Shown: positions 19,246-30,070, counted from the stretch's first letter. The stretch: 64,000 bases of DNA from Saprospiraceae bacterium (GCA_020631405.1 JAHDHH010000004.1:1-64000); one strand, 5' to 3'. A program made the numbers and translations. The notes: generated by a model from the sequence alone, not told the origin.

Positions 19246-21432
19246 ATGAATCAAAACATTATTTATATTATTCCAGTATTTGGTGTAATAGCGTTATTAT
19301 TTACTTTCTGGAAATCTGCTTGGGTATCAAAGCAAGAAGTCGGGACGGATAAGATGGCAAGGATTGCCAAGAATATTTCTGACGGAGCAATGGCCTTTCT
19401 TAAGGCAGAGTACAAGGTACTTTCGATTTTCGTCATCGTTGTAGCATGCTTGATGGCATGGAGTGGAATGAACGAAGAGTCTTCACCACTCGTGGCGGTA
19501 TCATTTATACTAGGAGCATTTTGTTCGGCATTAGCTGGATACTTAGGGATGAAGATAGCTACCAAGGCAAATGTCAGAACAACTAACGCTGCAAGAACTG
19601 GACTAGGAAAAGCACTAGAGGTTGCCTTTGGTGGAGGAGCAGTCATGGGAATGGGTGTTGTAGGACTTGGAGTATTGGGTCTTGGAACATTATTACTTGT
19701 CTACTCATCTATGTGGGGACTTGAAACTGCTGGAGCAGTGAATAAAGTGATCACAGTCATTACAGGGTTTTCATTTGGAGCATCATCTATCGCACTCTTC
19801 GCAAGAGTAGGTGGAGGTATCTATACTAAAGCAGCAGACGTAGGAGCAGACCTTGTAGGAAAGGTAGAAGCTGGTATTCCAGAAGATCACCCACTGAATC
19901 CTGCAACTATTGCGGATAACGTAGGTGACAATGTAGGAGATGTAGCAGGTATGGGAGCTGACTTATTCGAATCATATGTAGGATCTATCATAGGAACAAT
20001 GGTACTAGGAGCTGTATTTATCGCAGGAGCTCAAGTATCTGGTGGAGCATGGACAGATGGATTTGGTGGATTGTCAGCAGTATTGTTGCCATTGGTGCTT
20101 GCATCAGCTGGTATACTTACATCCATCATTGGGTGCTTCTTCGTAAAAGTTGGAGAAGGTGGTGACCCACAAAAAGCATTGAATAGAGGAGAATTCGTCG
20201 CTGCTGGTATCATGCTAGTATTGACATACCTTATATCTAATTGGATGTTGCCAGCAGAATGGACTTTCAATGGTATTGTATATAACAGCTTAGGCGTATT
20301 TTGGGCTGTATTATTTGGTTTAGCAGCAGGTCTATTGATCGGTATAGTAACTGAGTTTTATACAGGTACGGGAACTAAGCCGGTATTGTCTATTGTAAAG
20401 CAATCATTGACAGGTGCAGCGACTAACATCATCGCAGGTCTTGGAGTAGGAATGATTTCTACTGCACTTCCAATCATCATCCTTTGTATTGCGATTATCG
20501 GGGCTCATCATTTTGCAGGGTTATACGGTATTGCAATTGCTGCAGTAGGTATGCTTGCTAACACAGGTATCCAACTTGCGGTAGATGCATATGGACCAGT
20601 TGCTGATAATGCTGGAGGTATTGCTGAGATGGCTGACCTACCAAAAGAAGTAAGACAGAGAACGGATAAGTTGGATGCAGTAGGTAACACTACAGCAGCA
20701 ATCGGGAAGGGATTTGCAATTGGTTCTGCAGCATTGACTGCACTAGCATTATTTGCAGCATTCATGGCAACAGCAGGTATTACTAGTATCGATATTGCTA
20801 ACCCTATCGTAATGGCTGGTCTATTACTTGGTGGTATGCTTCCATTCTTGTTCTCAGCATTATCTATGAATGCGGTAGGTAGAGCAGCAATGGACATGAT
20901 CAACGAGGTAAGAAGACAGTTCAAAGATATTCCTGAGTTGAAAGCAGCTCTTGCAGTAATGAAGAAAAATGACGGAACAGATATGAAAGATTGGTCTAAG
21001 GCTGACCAAGATACTTTTGATGCAGCTGATGGTAAGGCAGAGTATGACAAGTGTGTAGAGATTTCTACGAAAGCTTCTATTAGAGAAATGATCTTGCCAG
21101 GGCTTATCGCAGTACTATCACCAGTAGTAATTGGATTTGGTGGTGGAGCTGAGATGCTAGGAGGACTACTTGCAGGAGTGACGGTGTGTGGTGTCCTTAT
21201 GGCCATCTTCCAGTCTAACGCAGGTGGAGCTTGGGATAATGCTAAGAAGATGTTTGAAGAAGGTGTAGAGATAGATGGAGAGATGCATTACAAAGGATCT
21301 GAAGCCCACAAGGCAACAGTAGTTGGTGATACTGTAGGTGATCCATTCAAGGATACATCAGGACCATCACTTAACATCTTACTTAAGTTGATGTCTGTGG
21401 TAGCACTAGTAATTGCTCCATTTATCGGATAA
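19246..21432 (+). CDS. hppA: Membrane-bound ion-translocating pyrophosphatase HppA
   Basis: A 728-residue integral membrane pyrophosphatase with about 16 helices, which couples hydrolysis of PPi to H+ or Na+ export. The active-site block is present: [20 protein letters not shown] followed by DNVGDNVGD, plus the C-terminal [14 protein letters not shown]. The [10 protein letters not shown] stretch has Ala where K+-independent enzymes carry Lys, so a K+-dependent type is likely; H+ versus Na+ specificity I cannot decide. Own promoter and own terminator. Confidence 0.95.
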   Translation: MNQNIIYIIPVFGVIALLFTFWKSAWVSKQEVGTDKMARIAKNISDGAMAFLKAEYKVLSIFVIVVACLMAWSGMNEESSPLVAVSFILGAFCSALAGYLGMKIATKANVRTTNAARTGLGKALEVAFGGGAVMGMGVVGLGVLGLGTLLLVYSSMWGLETAGAVNKVITVITGFSFGASSIALFARVGGGIYTKAADVGADLVGKVEAGIPEDHPLNPATIADNVGDNVGDVAGMGADLFESYVGSIIGTMVLGAVFIAGAQVSGGAWTDGFGGLSAVLLPLVLASAGILTSIIGCFFVKVGEGGDPQKALNRGEFVAAGIMLVLTYLISNWMLPAEWTFNGIVYNSLGVFWAVLFGLAAGLLIGIVTEFYTGTGTKPVLSIVKQSLTGAATNIIAGLGVGMISTALPIIILCIAIIGAHHFAGLYGIAIAAVGMLANTGIQLAVDAYGPVADNAGGIAEMADLPKEVRQRTDKLDAVGNTTAAIGKGFAIGSAALTALALFAAFMATAGITSIDIANPIVMAGLLLGGMLPFLFSALSMNAVGRAAMDMINEVRRQFKDIPELKAALAVMKKNDGTDMKDWSKADQDTFDAADGKAEYDKCVEISTKASIREMILPGLIAVLSPVVIGFGGGAEMLGGLLAGVTVCGVLMAIFQSNAGGAWDNAKKMFEEGVEIDGEMHYKGSEAHKATVVGDTVGDPFKDTSGPSLNILLKLMSVVALVIAPFIG

Positions 21433-21485
21433 GAATAACAGATAAGATTCCATACTTAGAGATAACTATGGTTGACTAAGATACC

Positions 21486-21517
21486 AAAGGCTCTGGACTA
21501 TGTTCAGGGCCTTTTTT
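21486..21517 (+). terminator. Rho-independent terminator of hppA
   Basis: A 10-bp stem (21486-21495 with 21505-21514, one G-U pair) built on AAAGGCTCTG and CAGGGCCTTT, 9-base loop, T-run directly after. The next gene starts 20 bases later. Confidence 0.88.
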
Positions 21518-21536
21518 GTTATATTTATAGCACTCA

Positions 21537-22979
21537 ATGCAAATCAAGGCAATACAAATATCCACCTTCTGTATTCTTACTCCATTAGTAATAGCTTTGG
21601 TTAGTATAGTCTATAAGGCATGTACTATACCAATTACTCATGACGAGGTAGCAACAGCAGTCCACTATAGCCGATATTCCGCCTGGGAGATTATGATGTA
21701 TCCAGACAATTGGCCGAATAATCATATTCTCAACACACTACTGACTAAGTTCAACCTAGCCGTCTTTGGACAAGAAAAGATCGTTGTGAGGTTAGCGAGT
21801 ATGCTTTCTTGGGTGTTAGCTGCTTTCGGTATTCATAAGATATTGAAAAAGTGGATTCGTCATCCGCTGACTTGTCTTGCATTTTCACTATTCTTTGTAT
21901 CTTTTCTATATAGCTTGGACTTCTATAGTTTAAGTCGCGGTTATGCAATGTCTAATGCCTTGCTCATTGTGTCAGCATCCAGCTTTCTTCAAGGTGCAGT
22001 GGATACAAACCACAGACGAATACTTGCAGCCATCCCAATTGCAATGCTCGCCGCTTATGCTTCTTTTACAGCCTTGCATTACGTATTAGCTCTCGTGAAG
22101 ATGTGTGTGATTTATCTCTTTGTCTTTCGGAAAAGAGGAGGTCATTTTTGGCAGCAACTTCTTGGGATTAGTATTGGTCTTCTAGGATATGCGGCCTTGA
22201 TCTATACACCTATTAAGAAGATGACTAGTACTAACCAGTTTCAGTATTGGACTAATAACGGATTCTACCAAGACACTCTCAGCTCTTTAGTGAGGAAGTA
22301 TTGTACTGGTTATACCATCTTAGGAGTAGAAGCAAAGACATGGTCAGTAATTATACTTATTAGCTTACTATTGATATCAACCTATGTCATCTCTAAGCTA
22401 GTCAGGCTTGGCTTAAGGGCATCGCTCAAAGATCCACTTGTCCTAGTATTTACATTGACCTTTGCCATGTTTTGTATTAATAGTGGGCAGTCAATTTTGT
22501 TAGATACACCCTTCCTATCTGGAAGAACTGCGCAGTCTTATTGGGTCATGTATTGGTTGCTCATGGTATTTGTTTTCTATAGTGTACAAGACTCTTTAGC
22601 ATGGATTTGGCTTACAATGTTACAACTCTGTTTACTCCTCTTTTGTATAGTTCATATACAGCAAAGTTATAGATCTGACCAGGTCAGAGAATGGTATTAT
22701 GACACTAACAATGAAGAAGTCTTGGATTTCATACAGCGTCAAGATAGCGAAAGGCAGGTAGTAAGTTGTCATTGGAAGTTTCACCCTTCATTGCTGTATT
22801 ATTGCTCTACGGGTAAGGCAAAGGGTGTTGACCTCATGCCTTATAGCAAAACATTAGTAGTAGCAGATTCGATAGATTATTACTACATCTTTTCAAATGA
22901 AGTTGAGCAGTATAAAGGGAAATTACAAGTAGTTAAACGATATGAGCAAGGAGTCCTCTGCAAGCATAACAGAGAATGA
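21537..22979 (+). CDS. Polytopic membrane protein, GT-C glycosyltransferase-like
   Basis: A 480-residue protein with about ten to twelve hydrophobic helices. After the first helix comes ITHDEVATAVHYSRY, an acidic DE motif in the first periplasmic loop as in GT-C/GT39 transferases, followed by WPNNHILNTLL, also typical. A soluble C-terminal portion ends the protein. It probably transfers a sugar from a lipid-linked donor, but donor and acceptor are unknown. It stands alone between a terminator and a convergent gene. Confidence 0.55.
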   Translation: MQIKAIQISTFCILTPLVIALVSIVYKACTIPITHDEVATAVHYSRYSAWEIMMYPDNWPNNHILNTLLTKFNLAVFGQEKIVVRLASMLSWVLAAFGIHKILKKWIRHPLTCLAFSLFFVSFLYSLDFYSLSRGYAMSNALLIVSASSFLQGAVDTNHRRILAAIPIAMLAAYASFTALHYVLALVKMCVIYLFVFRKRGGHFWQQLLGISIGLLGYAALIYTPIKKMTSTNQFQYWTNNGFYQDTLSSLVRKYCTGYTILGVEAKTWSVIILISLLLISTYVISKLVRLGLRASLKDPLVLVFTLTFAMFCINSGQSILLDTPFLSGRTAQSYWVMYWLLMVFVFYSVQDSLAWIWLTMLQLCLLLFCIVHIQQSYRSDQVREWYYDTNNEEVLDFIQRQDSERQVVSCHWKFHPSLLYYCSTGKAKGVDLMPYSKTLVVADSIDYYYIFSNEVEQYKGKLQVVKRYEQGVLCKHNRE

Positions 22980-22995
22980 TTACTTAAGAGTACTA

Positions 22996-24858
22996 TTATC
23001 TCAATAGTGTGATATCACCATGTAGTACGTCTTCTTGACCATTCTCGTGTAGGATGTTGATGCGATAGGCATAGACACCAATCTCAGCAGCAATACCATC
23101 GAATGTGCCATCCCAAAAGATGCTACCATTTCTCACAGAGTCGTTACCAGACTTAAAAATCAGATTACCCCATCTATCATAGATTTCAAAATCTAGTATT
23201 TGCACATCGTAAAGCCTAGTAGTATTGATTGTAAATACTGCATTTTCGCCATCACCACAAGAAGGGCAAAAGATGTTTGGGATAAATACTGGACAATCAG
23301 GTACAGCAATTTCTATGGTCTCATTGATGTTACAGCCAGTCGCATCTTGTACAGTTATCGTATGCATTCCTGGCTCTACAGATTCAAACAATCCAATGTC
23401 CTGATATTCACCCTCGTCAATAGTATATTGCAGTTCTCCAATCCCACCACTTGCGATGATGGATATGCTCCCTTCTCTAACTTCGCAGGTTGGTTCTGTG
23501 ATTGTAACCTCCTCTATCAGGACATTACCAATGTTATCTAGCATAATATTGAGAGTCAATATGCAGCTATCGCTATCTGTCATAGATACAGTGTAGTTAC
23601 CAGCTGATAATTCTTCGAATATAGATTGTTCTTGATATTCGCTGCCATTGAGTGAGTATGATGCCACTCCTGAAGATGGTGTGCCCGCCACTTCTATGAT
23701 TCCATCACTCAAGGAACAGTATTCATCAACAGCAGTTACAAGGTCTAAACTTGGAAGTAAACTTGGCGCTATAGTGAAAGACTCAAAATAGTCACAGCCA
23801 TATTGATCGACCTTTGTCAGGGTATAATCACCCGGCGATAAGTCAGAAAACAGTTGTCCTTCTTGATAATTGATCCCATCAAGTGAATACAAGTTGCCAC
23901 TTTCACCATTAGACAATACAAAAAGAGACCCATTACTCTCTCCACAGGTAGTTTGCTCTATGACTAGGTCATCCGTATTGAGGGGAACATCTACAAGGAT
24001 AGGTAGATCTATTTGTCCCGTACAACCTTCTTCATTCATAACAAATATGGTATAAGCCCCAGGACCTAGATTCTCAAAGACATTGCTTTCTTGGAAGTTA
24101 ATGCCGTCTATGGAGTAGGTAAGTGGTGTACCTACTTGATTAGTGAGGGTAATCGACCCATTCTCAAGGTCACAGAAGGTGTTTTGAACTATCGGTACAA
24201 TGTTATTAACCAGGTCAATGCCTGAAAGGCAAAAACTTAAAAAATCGACGCCTAGACCAAAAGCTCCTGGACTCTCTCTAGTGCCTTCCATCCTCAGAGA
24301 GTAAATAGCCCCTTCGCAACCTTCAAGGTTAAATCCCCAACAAGATAGGGCACCGTCACCTGTACCTGGATCACCTGCCCTAATCGTATCTGCAAGTAGG
24401 ACATTGCCATCTATATCTCTGGCATGCATAATGAACGTTTCGTCAAAATCTATATCAAGAATACACCCAGCAATACTGTCTAATGGATTAACAAAATCCA
24501 GAATCAATGCAGGTGAAGTAAGCCCACCAAGTACTCCATCATCTGTAAGAAAGAACTGACCAATATTTACACCTGGAGCTGGAGTATCAGAACCATTAAA
24601 TCCTCCACCAGGACCTCCAAATGCAGTTGTTGGTGGTCCTACTTGCGCTATGAGAGGAGAGGTACCATCTTCTAAGCTAAATGTCAAACCAAAGTTTTCA
24701 AAATACTGGTCACTCACAACCATTCCGTCGAATACTGGCTCTCCGTTGATAGCCTCAAAATCGATACTGACACAACCACTCATCACATCTTGAGCCACAC
24801 CTACATAAGTGAGTAGAAAAGAGATTATGAATAAGGAAATGACTCTATACAACTTCAT
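22996..24858 (-). CDS. Surface protein with SprB-like repeats and T9SS type B sorting domain
   Basis: A 620-residue secreted protein: signal peptide to VGVA, Gln23; an N-terminal domain of about 200 residues; four consecutive repeats of about 80 residues each carrying the pattern YSIDG..YQE..F..L..G.YT (seen as YSIDGINFQE, YSLDGINYQE, YSLNGSEYQE, YTIDEGEYQD); and a C-terminal CHU_C domain (FEIYDRWGNLIF, WDGTFDG, GVYAYRI, ending GDITLLR), the type B signal for the type IX secretion system. SprB-type repeats occur in gliding adhesins. It is probably displayed on or released from the cell surface. No other T9SS gene is nearby. Confidence 0.85.
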   Translation of the reverse strand: MKLYRVISLFIISFLLTYVGVAQDVMSGCVSIDFEAINGEPVFDGMVVSDQYFENFGLTFSLEDGTSPLIAQVGPPTTAFGGPGGGFNGSDTPAPGVNIGQFFLTDDGVLGGLTSPALILDFVNPLDSIAGCILDIDFDETFIMHARDIDGNVLLADTIRAGDPGTGDGALSCWGFNLEGCEGAIYSLRMEGTRESPGAFGLGVDFLSFCLSGIDLVNNIVPIVQNTFCDLENGSITLTNQVGTPLTYSIDGINFQESNVFENLGPGAYTIFVMNEEGCTGQIDLPILVDVPLNTDDLVIEQTTCGESNGSLFVLSNGESGNLYSLDGINYQEGQLFSDLSPGDYTLTKVDQYGCDYFESFTIAPSLLPSLDLVTAVDEYCSLSDGIIEVAGTPSSGVASYSLNGSEYQEQSIFEELSAGNYTVSMTDSDSCILTLNIMLDNIGNVLIEEVTITEPTCEVREGSISIIASGGIGELQYTIDEGEYQDIGLFESVEPGMHTITVQDATGCNINETIEIAVPDCPVFIPNIFCPSCGDGENAVFTINTTRLYDVQILDFEIYDRWGNLIFKSGNDSVRNGSIFWDGTFDGIAAEIGVYAYRINILHENGQEDVLHGDITLLR

Positions 24859-24986
24859 ACTACAATGTAATACCTAATATCACGCCAAATTGTTGTTTAG
24901 AATGTCAGATTATAGACTAATAAATTGTGAAAAACAGGTAGTAACAGCTTGAAATTATTAGCTTTAAGTACTCAATATAATAGACT

Positions 24987-26546
24987 ATGAATAGCAGGTA
25001 CATCTTCCTGGGTATATTACTTAGCATCGGCATTATACTGCAGGCACAACCGGGACTTAAGGTCTATAAGGATGCCTCTCTTGATGGGTATGCTATGTTT
25101 GAAACTACAGAAAAGACCTACTTGATCAACAATTGTGGGGAAGTAGTCAACTCTTGGAATGTCAATTTTACAGAGCTACACACCAAACTTCTACCTGATG
25201 GTAATATGATTTATATTAGGAATAGTGTAGTCTACATCAGAGATTGGGAGGATAACTTGGTCGAGTTTGTGACCCATCCACCAACTGCCAATATAGTCTT
25301 GAAGTATGAAGTCATAGAACTACCTAATAAGAACCTACTCTGTGTGGCAAGACAATATTATACTGATTCAGATTTTGAAAACATTGGATATACTATTGAC
25401 GCAGGAGAATCACCTTATCAAATGGATGCTGTGGTGGAGCTTGATAGAAATACTGGAGATATAGTTTGGATGTGGAGTTTGGGAGACCACGTTATCCAAC
25501 AGAGAGATGAAAATGCACCTAACTATGGCATCCTAGCAGACAATCCTCAATTACTCAATATGGATGCAGTATACACCTACGATTGGACGTTTGAGGAGTC
25601 ATTTATGATCAATGGTATGGATTATAATGCTGAATTAGACCAAATAGCACTAAGCGTTAGAAAAATCGGAGAGGTAGTCATTATAGACCATAGCACTACA
25701 ACAGAAGAAGCAGCCGGAAGTACAGGAGGCAACTCAGGTATGGGAGGAGATATACTCTATAGATGGGGCAATCCACAAAACTATGATCATGGTACTGACG
25801 AGGATAGATCTCTCTACTTTCATCATAACCCAAACTGGATTCACTATGGCGAACATAAAGGGAAACTCATTATGTTTAACAATGGATTGACTAGGAGTCC
25901 TGGATTCTCAGAAGGCATCATCATAGATACGCCATACAACCCAGCAAGTGGACAATATGAAAGAGAAGAAGGTCAGCAATTTGCTCCAGCTGAACCAGCA
26001 GCGACCTATAGTGAATACACCACCGACCATACTAACTTTTACTCAGAATATACTTCTGCTGCCAAGGTACTCCCGAATGGTAATATCTTACTCACAGAAG
26101 GTGATGACTCAGAAATGACTGAACTTACTCCCGATGGAGAAATAGTTTGGCAGTATAATATTCCAGAAGACTGGTATATATTCAGAGGAGAAAAATATGC
26201 TAAAGACTATCCTGGATTTGAAGGCAAAGACTTATCTGGAGAAGGCACTATAGAAAACCCTCCAAGCGAGGTACCCTGTGAGATTCTATCTGACGTCGAA
26301 CCGATAATAGAAGAACACATAGACGTTAAGTATTCTTCTAGTCGACTAATCGAGATTTATAATCCAAATGCCGTACACTATGCCTACAGAGTCGCAGATA
26401 TGCAAGGAAGGCAGCTCTTACGAGGTAGGTCAATAGAGAAATATCAAGTAGTCGACCTCAGAGATTATAGCCATGGTATAGCAGTACTTTCTTTGATTGA
26501 TATCACTACAGGAAAGCTACTGACTACAAAGCAATTGGTATTCTAA
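24987..26546 (+). CDS. Secreted aryl-sulfate sulfotransferase-like protein with T9SS sorting domain
   Basis: A 519-residue protein with a signal peptide (to IILQA, then Gln), a beta-propeller of the arylsulfotransferase (ASST) family with recognisable blocks SWNVNFTELHTKLLPDGN, DHVIQQRDENAPNYG, FHHNPNWIHYGEHKGK and LPNGNILLTEGDDSEMTE, and a C-terminal type A sorting domain of about 70 residues (IEIYNP to TTKQLVF). Whether it has true sulfotransferase activity is uncertain, because secreted Bacteroidota members are barely characterised. Confidence 0.8.
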   Translation: MNSRYIFLGILLSIGIILQAQPGLKVYKDASLDGYAMFETTEKTYLINNCGEVVNSWNVNFTELHTKLLPDGNMIYIRNSVVYIRDWEDNLVEFVTHPPTANIVLKYEVIELPNKNLLCVARQYYTDSDFENIGYTIDAGESPYQMDAVVELDRNTGDIVWMWSLGDHVIQQRDENAPNYGILADNPQLLNMDAVYTYDWTFEESFMINGMDYNAELDQIALSVRKIGEVVIIDHSTTTEEAAGSTGGNSGMGGDILYRWGNPQNYDHGTDEDRSLYFHHNPNWIHYGEHKGKLIMFNNGLTRSPGFSEGIIIDTPYNPASGQYEREEGQQFAPAEPAATYSEYTTDHTNFYSEYTSAAKVLPNGNILLTEGDDSEMTELTPDGEIVWQYNIPEDWYIFRGEKYAKDYPGFEGKDLSGEGTIENPPSEVPCEILSDVEPIIEEHIDVKYSSSRLIEIYNPNAVHYAYRVADMQGRQLLRGRSIEKYQVVDLRDYSHGIAVLSLIDITTGKLLTTKQLVF

Positions 26547-26549
26547 AAG

Positions 26550-27044
26550 CTAGTCTAACTTCATGTCTGCATAGTACCCTGTATCAACATCGGCTAACCA
26601 CTTAGTCATCTGTGTGATTTGGCCAACATGGTAGCTAGTATGCTCGATGACATGGATGAGTGCTGATAGTTTGGTCATCTCAAAGCATTGTACAGTAATC
26701 ATCCCTGACCAATCCTCTACGTTTTGCTGGTTGATAGCTTCGAGGGCATCAGTGATTGTGGTTGTGATACGTTCTACTAGACTTTGCTTAGCTATGTCTT
26801 GTTCACTGACGAACTCTGCATTCCTATCTCTTACATCCACTTGACCACCTATCCCATGGCAGCAGTATTGCCTGATATTTCCCGACAGGTGTAGAACCAA
26901 GTTACCAACACTATTGACATTGTTATTTGGGTGGTACCAGACTTGGTCTTGGTTAAGCAATTCAAGACATTGTACTATCCTATCAAGGCTCTCTTGTCTC
27001 AACCGTTGATCAGCTTCTAGTATGAGATTAGTATGAATTGACAT
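26550..27044 (-). CDS. DinB-family protein, cytoplasmic
   Basis: A 164-residue four-helix-bundle protein of the DinB/YfiT superfamily. The three metal-site histidines are in place: LVLHLSGN, and HVIEHTSYHVGQI near the C-terminus. Family members use a metal for thiol-dependent transferase chemistry or have unknown roles. It lies 6 bp downstream of xth, likely in the same transcript, and its stop is 3 bp from the convergent arylsulfotransferase stop. Confidence 0.8.
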   Translation of the reverse strand: MSIHTNLILEADQRLRQESLDRIVQCLELLNQDQVWYHPNNNVNSVGNLVLHLSGNIRQYCCHGIGGQVDVRDRNAEFVSEQDIAKQSLVERITTTITDALEAINQQNVEDWSGMITVQCFEMTKLSALIHVIEHTSYHVGQITQMTKWLADVDTGYYADMKLD

Positions 27045-27050
27045 TCTGTG

Positions 27051-27812
27051 TTAGTTGAGTTGGAGTTCTAGAGGGCAGTGATCACTACCCATGATATCCG
27101 TATGGACTATCACATCCTTCACCTGGTCAAAGTACGGTTCTGAGACTAGGAAGTAGTCGATCCTCCAGCCTGCATTCCTGGCCCTAGCACCAGTTCTCAA
27201 ACTCCAGAAAGTATAGACAACCTCTTCTGGATAGAGAGCTCGGTAACTATCCACAAAACCCTGAGAAAGGATATGAGAGAAACCATCAATCTCCTTCTGA
27301 GTATATCCACTTGTCTTATTATAGTTGGACTTAGGATTGGCTAGGTCTATGGCATTGTGGGCTACATTGAAGTCTCCCGTAATTATTACAGGCTTCTTTG
27401 CCTTGAGACCTGCTAGAAAATCTGCAAAAGCAATATCCCAAGTGCCTCGGTAGTCAAGTCTCTTCATTCCAGCACCACTGTTTGGTACGTAGACATTGAC
27501 TAGGTAGAAGTCTTGCATTTCTACTCCTACAACCCTACCTTCATCATCATGCTCTTCAATACCAATATCTACGAATGTGGATAGTGGCTTTTCCTTACAA
27601 ATGATGGCAGTACCAGAGTACCCTTTCTTAGTGGCAGAGTTAGTAACTATATGGTAATCAGAAAGCTCAGTAAGGGCTTCAAGTACTTGGTCATCCTGCG
27701 CCTTAGTTTCTTGAACACAAAAGAGGTCAGCATCGAAGGTCTTAAATTGGTTGATGAAGTCTTTTTTGACGGCTGCACGGATTCCGTTGACATTCCAAGA
27801 GAGTATTTTCAT
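27051..27812 (-). CDS. xth: Exodeoxyribonuclease III / AP endonuclease
   Basis: A 253-residue Mg-dependent endonuclease/exonuclease/phosphatase-fold enzyme for abasic-site repair. Motifs in order: ILSWNVNGIRAA, QETKAQD, GDFNVAH and the terminal GSDHCPLEL with the catalytic Asp-His. Length and motif order fit the ExoA/Xth family. Cotranscribed with the DinB-like gene. Confidence 0.95.
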   Translation of the reverse strand: MKILSWNVNGIRAAVKKDFINQFKTFDADLFCVQETKAQDDQVLEALTELSDYHIVTNSATKKGYSGTAIICKEKPLSTFVDIGIEEHDDEGRVVGVEMQDFYLVNVYVPNSGAGMKRLDYRGTWDIAFADFLAGLKAKKPVIITGDFNVAHNAIDLANPKSNYNKTSGYTQKEIDGFSHILSQGFVDSYRALYPEEVVYTFWSLRTGARARNAGWRIDYFLVSEPYFDQVKDVIVHTDIMGSDHCPLELQLN

Positions 27813-27911
27813 GATATAAGATTACTACTGTTTATTCAATGTACAAATAACAACAAAGTATTTGAAGATAGAACAGTAAAGTTAAGAGATGTTCTGCTAC
27901 AAGCTACATTA

Positions 27912-28688
27912 TTATGCACTGGGCTCCTTGTCTACATCACCATTCCATGCCCAATCAATGTAAGTAATAATTACACTAATAATGTAGAAGATATACTTTA
28001 CCACATTGGCAAAGTTCATTTGTAGGAAGTTCTTAATCAGTTGGACGATATTGTAGAGCAACCAATTAAACCAAGTCTCCTTGTACTTGAATGCATTGCT
28101 TACAGTACCAGCCAAGGATAGTCCGAAGACTACACCGACGGTATTCCTAAAAAAGAGTCCTTCCTTCCCGCCGAATAAGTAAAACCCAAGATGCACTAAT
28201 GAAAAGGCAATGACCAAGCTAAGTGCGACTAATATGTAGTACTGACGATCAAGTGGTCTGATTTTGATACCAGTAGACCATTTATAGGTTGCATAACTCG
28301 CCACCAAGAATGTCACAGGGTAGGTGATTACAGCGGAGTGATTACCAAAGAGGTAGTCCAAGACTCCTGAAGTTACGGCGATGACAATATTCAGGACATT
28401 ACCTAGATTGTTTTGCTTGGCGGTAAACCTCCCAGACAAGACAGAGATAGTTGCCGCTACCATAGAGAATATACCAATGGGTAAGGCACCTTGATTGACT
28501 AGGGAGTTAAAGTCTGTTGTGACATTGAACATCAACTCACCTTTATAGTAGAGAGTCTGATGAAACTTCCGCCAATAACAGACTATTAGTATGAGCACGA
28601 CTCCAAAAATGTCCATGTACTGAGAGTGGACATAGTGCCGTGCTAGCGGTGCCTTGAGGTGACTATATTTATTTTTCCAACTTGACAT
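27912..28688 (-). CDS. PnuC-like nicotinamide (riboside/mononucleotide) transporter
   Basis: A 258-residue membrane protein with about seven hydrophobic segments. The C-terminal half has the PnuC-type pattern ETWFNWLLYNIVQLIKN, then NVVKYIFYIISVIITYIDW. PnuC proteins take up vitamin B3 nucleosides by facilitated diffusion driven by phosphorylation inside; no kinase gene is nearby, so substrate assignment is tentative. It overlaps the upstream gene by 20 bp. Confidence 0.65.
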   Translation of the reverse strand: MSSWKNKYSHLKAPLARHYVHSQYMDIFGVVLILIVCYWRKFHQTLYYKGELMFNVTTDFNSLVNQGALPIGIFSMVAATISVLSGRFTAKQNNLGNVLNIVIAVTSGVLDYLFGNHSAVITYPVTFLVASYATYKWSTGIKIRPLDRQYYILVALSLVIAFSLVHLGFYLFGGKEGLFFRNTVGVVFGLSLAGTVSNAFKYKETWFNWLLYNIVQLIKNFLQMNFANVVKYIFYIISVIITYIDWAWNGDVDKEPSA

Positions 28689-29148
28689 TGCTTAATTCAA
28701 TAGAGTAATCTATAAGTGATTTGGCTTTGACCATGATGACTTCTGTACCGACATTTGTCAGAAACTCCATCTCTTCTTCACTCTCTTTGTCGAATACTAG
28801 AGCATCTTCTACATAGGCCAGTAAGTCTTCTTCTTCATAACCTTCAAAGTACACATCAAATGTAGACTTGATTGACTTATGAGTATAGAGAGTCTCCCAG
28901 TTTTTTTCTTCTAGTTCTTGGATGTGGTCTAGATCCAGCGCTTCTACCTTGTCAAATGCAGAAAGTATGATGAGACAAAGCATCGAAAACATATAGTCCA
29001 ATTCCTCATCAAAGAGAATCTCAGAGTCATTTTTAGCATAGTCAAAGTAAGGTCCAAACTTATTGAAACACTCCTGCCTAAGTATTTCGCCAGTATCTTT
29101 CCTTTCTAAGGAAGAGATGATATTATCTATTTGTTGTTCTGTTATCAA
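28669..29148 (-). CDS. Acidic hypothetical protein
   Basis: A 159-residue, strongly acidic, probably all-helical cytoplasmic protein (EEKNWETLY, FEGYEEEDLLAYVEDAL). No motif I can assign. It sits between, and overlaps, the AstE-like gene (ATGA junction at 29145-29148) and the PnuC-like gene (20 bp), so the three are translationally coupled; it may be an accessory of either. Confidence 0.6.
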   Translation of the reverse strand: MITEQQIDNIISSLERKDTGEILRQECFNKFGPYFDYAKNDSEILFDEELDYMFSMLCLIILSAFDKVEALDLDHIQELEEKNWETLYTHKSIKSTFDVYFEGYEEEDLLAYVEDALVFDKESEEEMEFLTNVGTEVIMVKAKSLIDYSIELSNVKLEK

Positions 29149-30059
29149 GAGACTTCTTTTATTATAAAAAAACCATCCTCACCTAGGGTTTGATAAAGCG
29201 GCATGAGGAGTCTACCACTATAGGGTGCAAGTATTTTGCCAGCTTTGTCATTGGCCAGCCAATCACCTTTTTCTATAGGTGAAAAATTGACATATCCCGG
29301 CTTCATCGCAAAGTTATCTTCTCTAGAGATGCCATGTCCATAGATCAGTAAGGCTATTTTAGGCAAAGGTGTAGAAAATTCAATAAGGATTTTGTCGTGG
29401 ACATTTTCTACATGCTCTTCCTTGACCATATTGACTGTTCGCATACAGTTAATAATAGCTGCTATAGCCCTATTAATCGAAAGGTTTTCTTCATGCTGCC
29501 CAGACTCGAAGACTATAGGAGTACAATCGACACCCATATTCTCCTTGTTGAAGAAGTGCAAGCTGGTGCCCTTTAAACCCTCTGCAATCCCTAGTATCAC
29601 TGGTGCATGGAGTTGCTTTGCAATTCTTAGACTTTCTTCCGATTCAGAAGGTATAGAGAATATTCCTTGGTGAGAAGATGTAGTATGTAAGTCCATGACG
29701 ATAACCTCTTGAGACCCAGTAAGCTCGATTTCTTCTTTGATGATTCTGTATACTTCTTGGATTTCCTTGCTTTCAGAGAGGGTTGGAGTCTTATCTTCTA
29801 TAGTTTCCTTTGACCAACAGCGATTCATGTCTCTATCTACAAAGCGTTGGTCTAGTTCGTAGGCTGTTTTGTTGCCAATGAGCCCAATGATATTCCCAGA
29901 CAAGGCAAAGTCAGGGTTAGTGATTGGTTCTACTTCTAACATCTTAAGCAGTAACTCTATTGCTCTTACTCCTGCTGGCTCATTGCCATGCATAGCACCG
30001 ATGAGTACCAGCAATGGCCCATCCTTCGTTCCTCGATATCTTCCTAGTATTCTCTCCAT
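29145..30059 (-). CDS. Succinylglutamate desuccinylase/aspartoacylase-family hydrolase
   Basis: A 304-residue zinc carboxypeptidase-fold hydrolase. The zinc motif is GAMHGNEPAG (His and Glu ligands) with the third ligand in DLHTTSSHQG; the C-terminal domain has the HGISREDNFAMKPGYVNF block of the AstE/AspA family. Members cleave N-acyl amino acids. Which acyl group is removed here cannot be told; no arginine succinyltransferase genes are nearby. Confidence 0.85.
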   Translation of the reverse strand: MERILGRYRGTKDGPLLVLIGAMHGNEPAGVRAIELLLKMLEVEPITNPDFALSGNIIGLIGNKTAYELDQRFVDRDMNRCWSKETIEDKTPTLSESKEIQEVYRIIKEEIELTGSQEVIVMDLHTTSSHQGIFSIPSESEESLRIAKQLHAPVILGIAEGLKGTSLHFFNKENMGVDCTPIVFESGQHEENLSINRAIAAIINCMRTVNMVKEEHVENVHDKILIEFSTPLPKIALLIYGHGISREDNFAMKPGYVNFSPIEKGDWLANDKAGKILAPYSGRLLMPLYQTLGEDGFFIIKEVS

Positions 30060-30070
30060 CCAATATGTTA

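Noticed and set aside
20508-21206. 232-codon open frame antisense to hppA
   Set aside because: The hppA signatures on the plus strand are unmistakable and the antisense translation is low-complexity (Ala/Ile/Ser/Pro-rich).
28669-30059. Arginine succinyltransferase-type degradation operon around the AstE-like gene
   Set aside because: None of the other ast genes is present; neighbours are a PnuC-like transporter and an unknown acidic protein.
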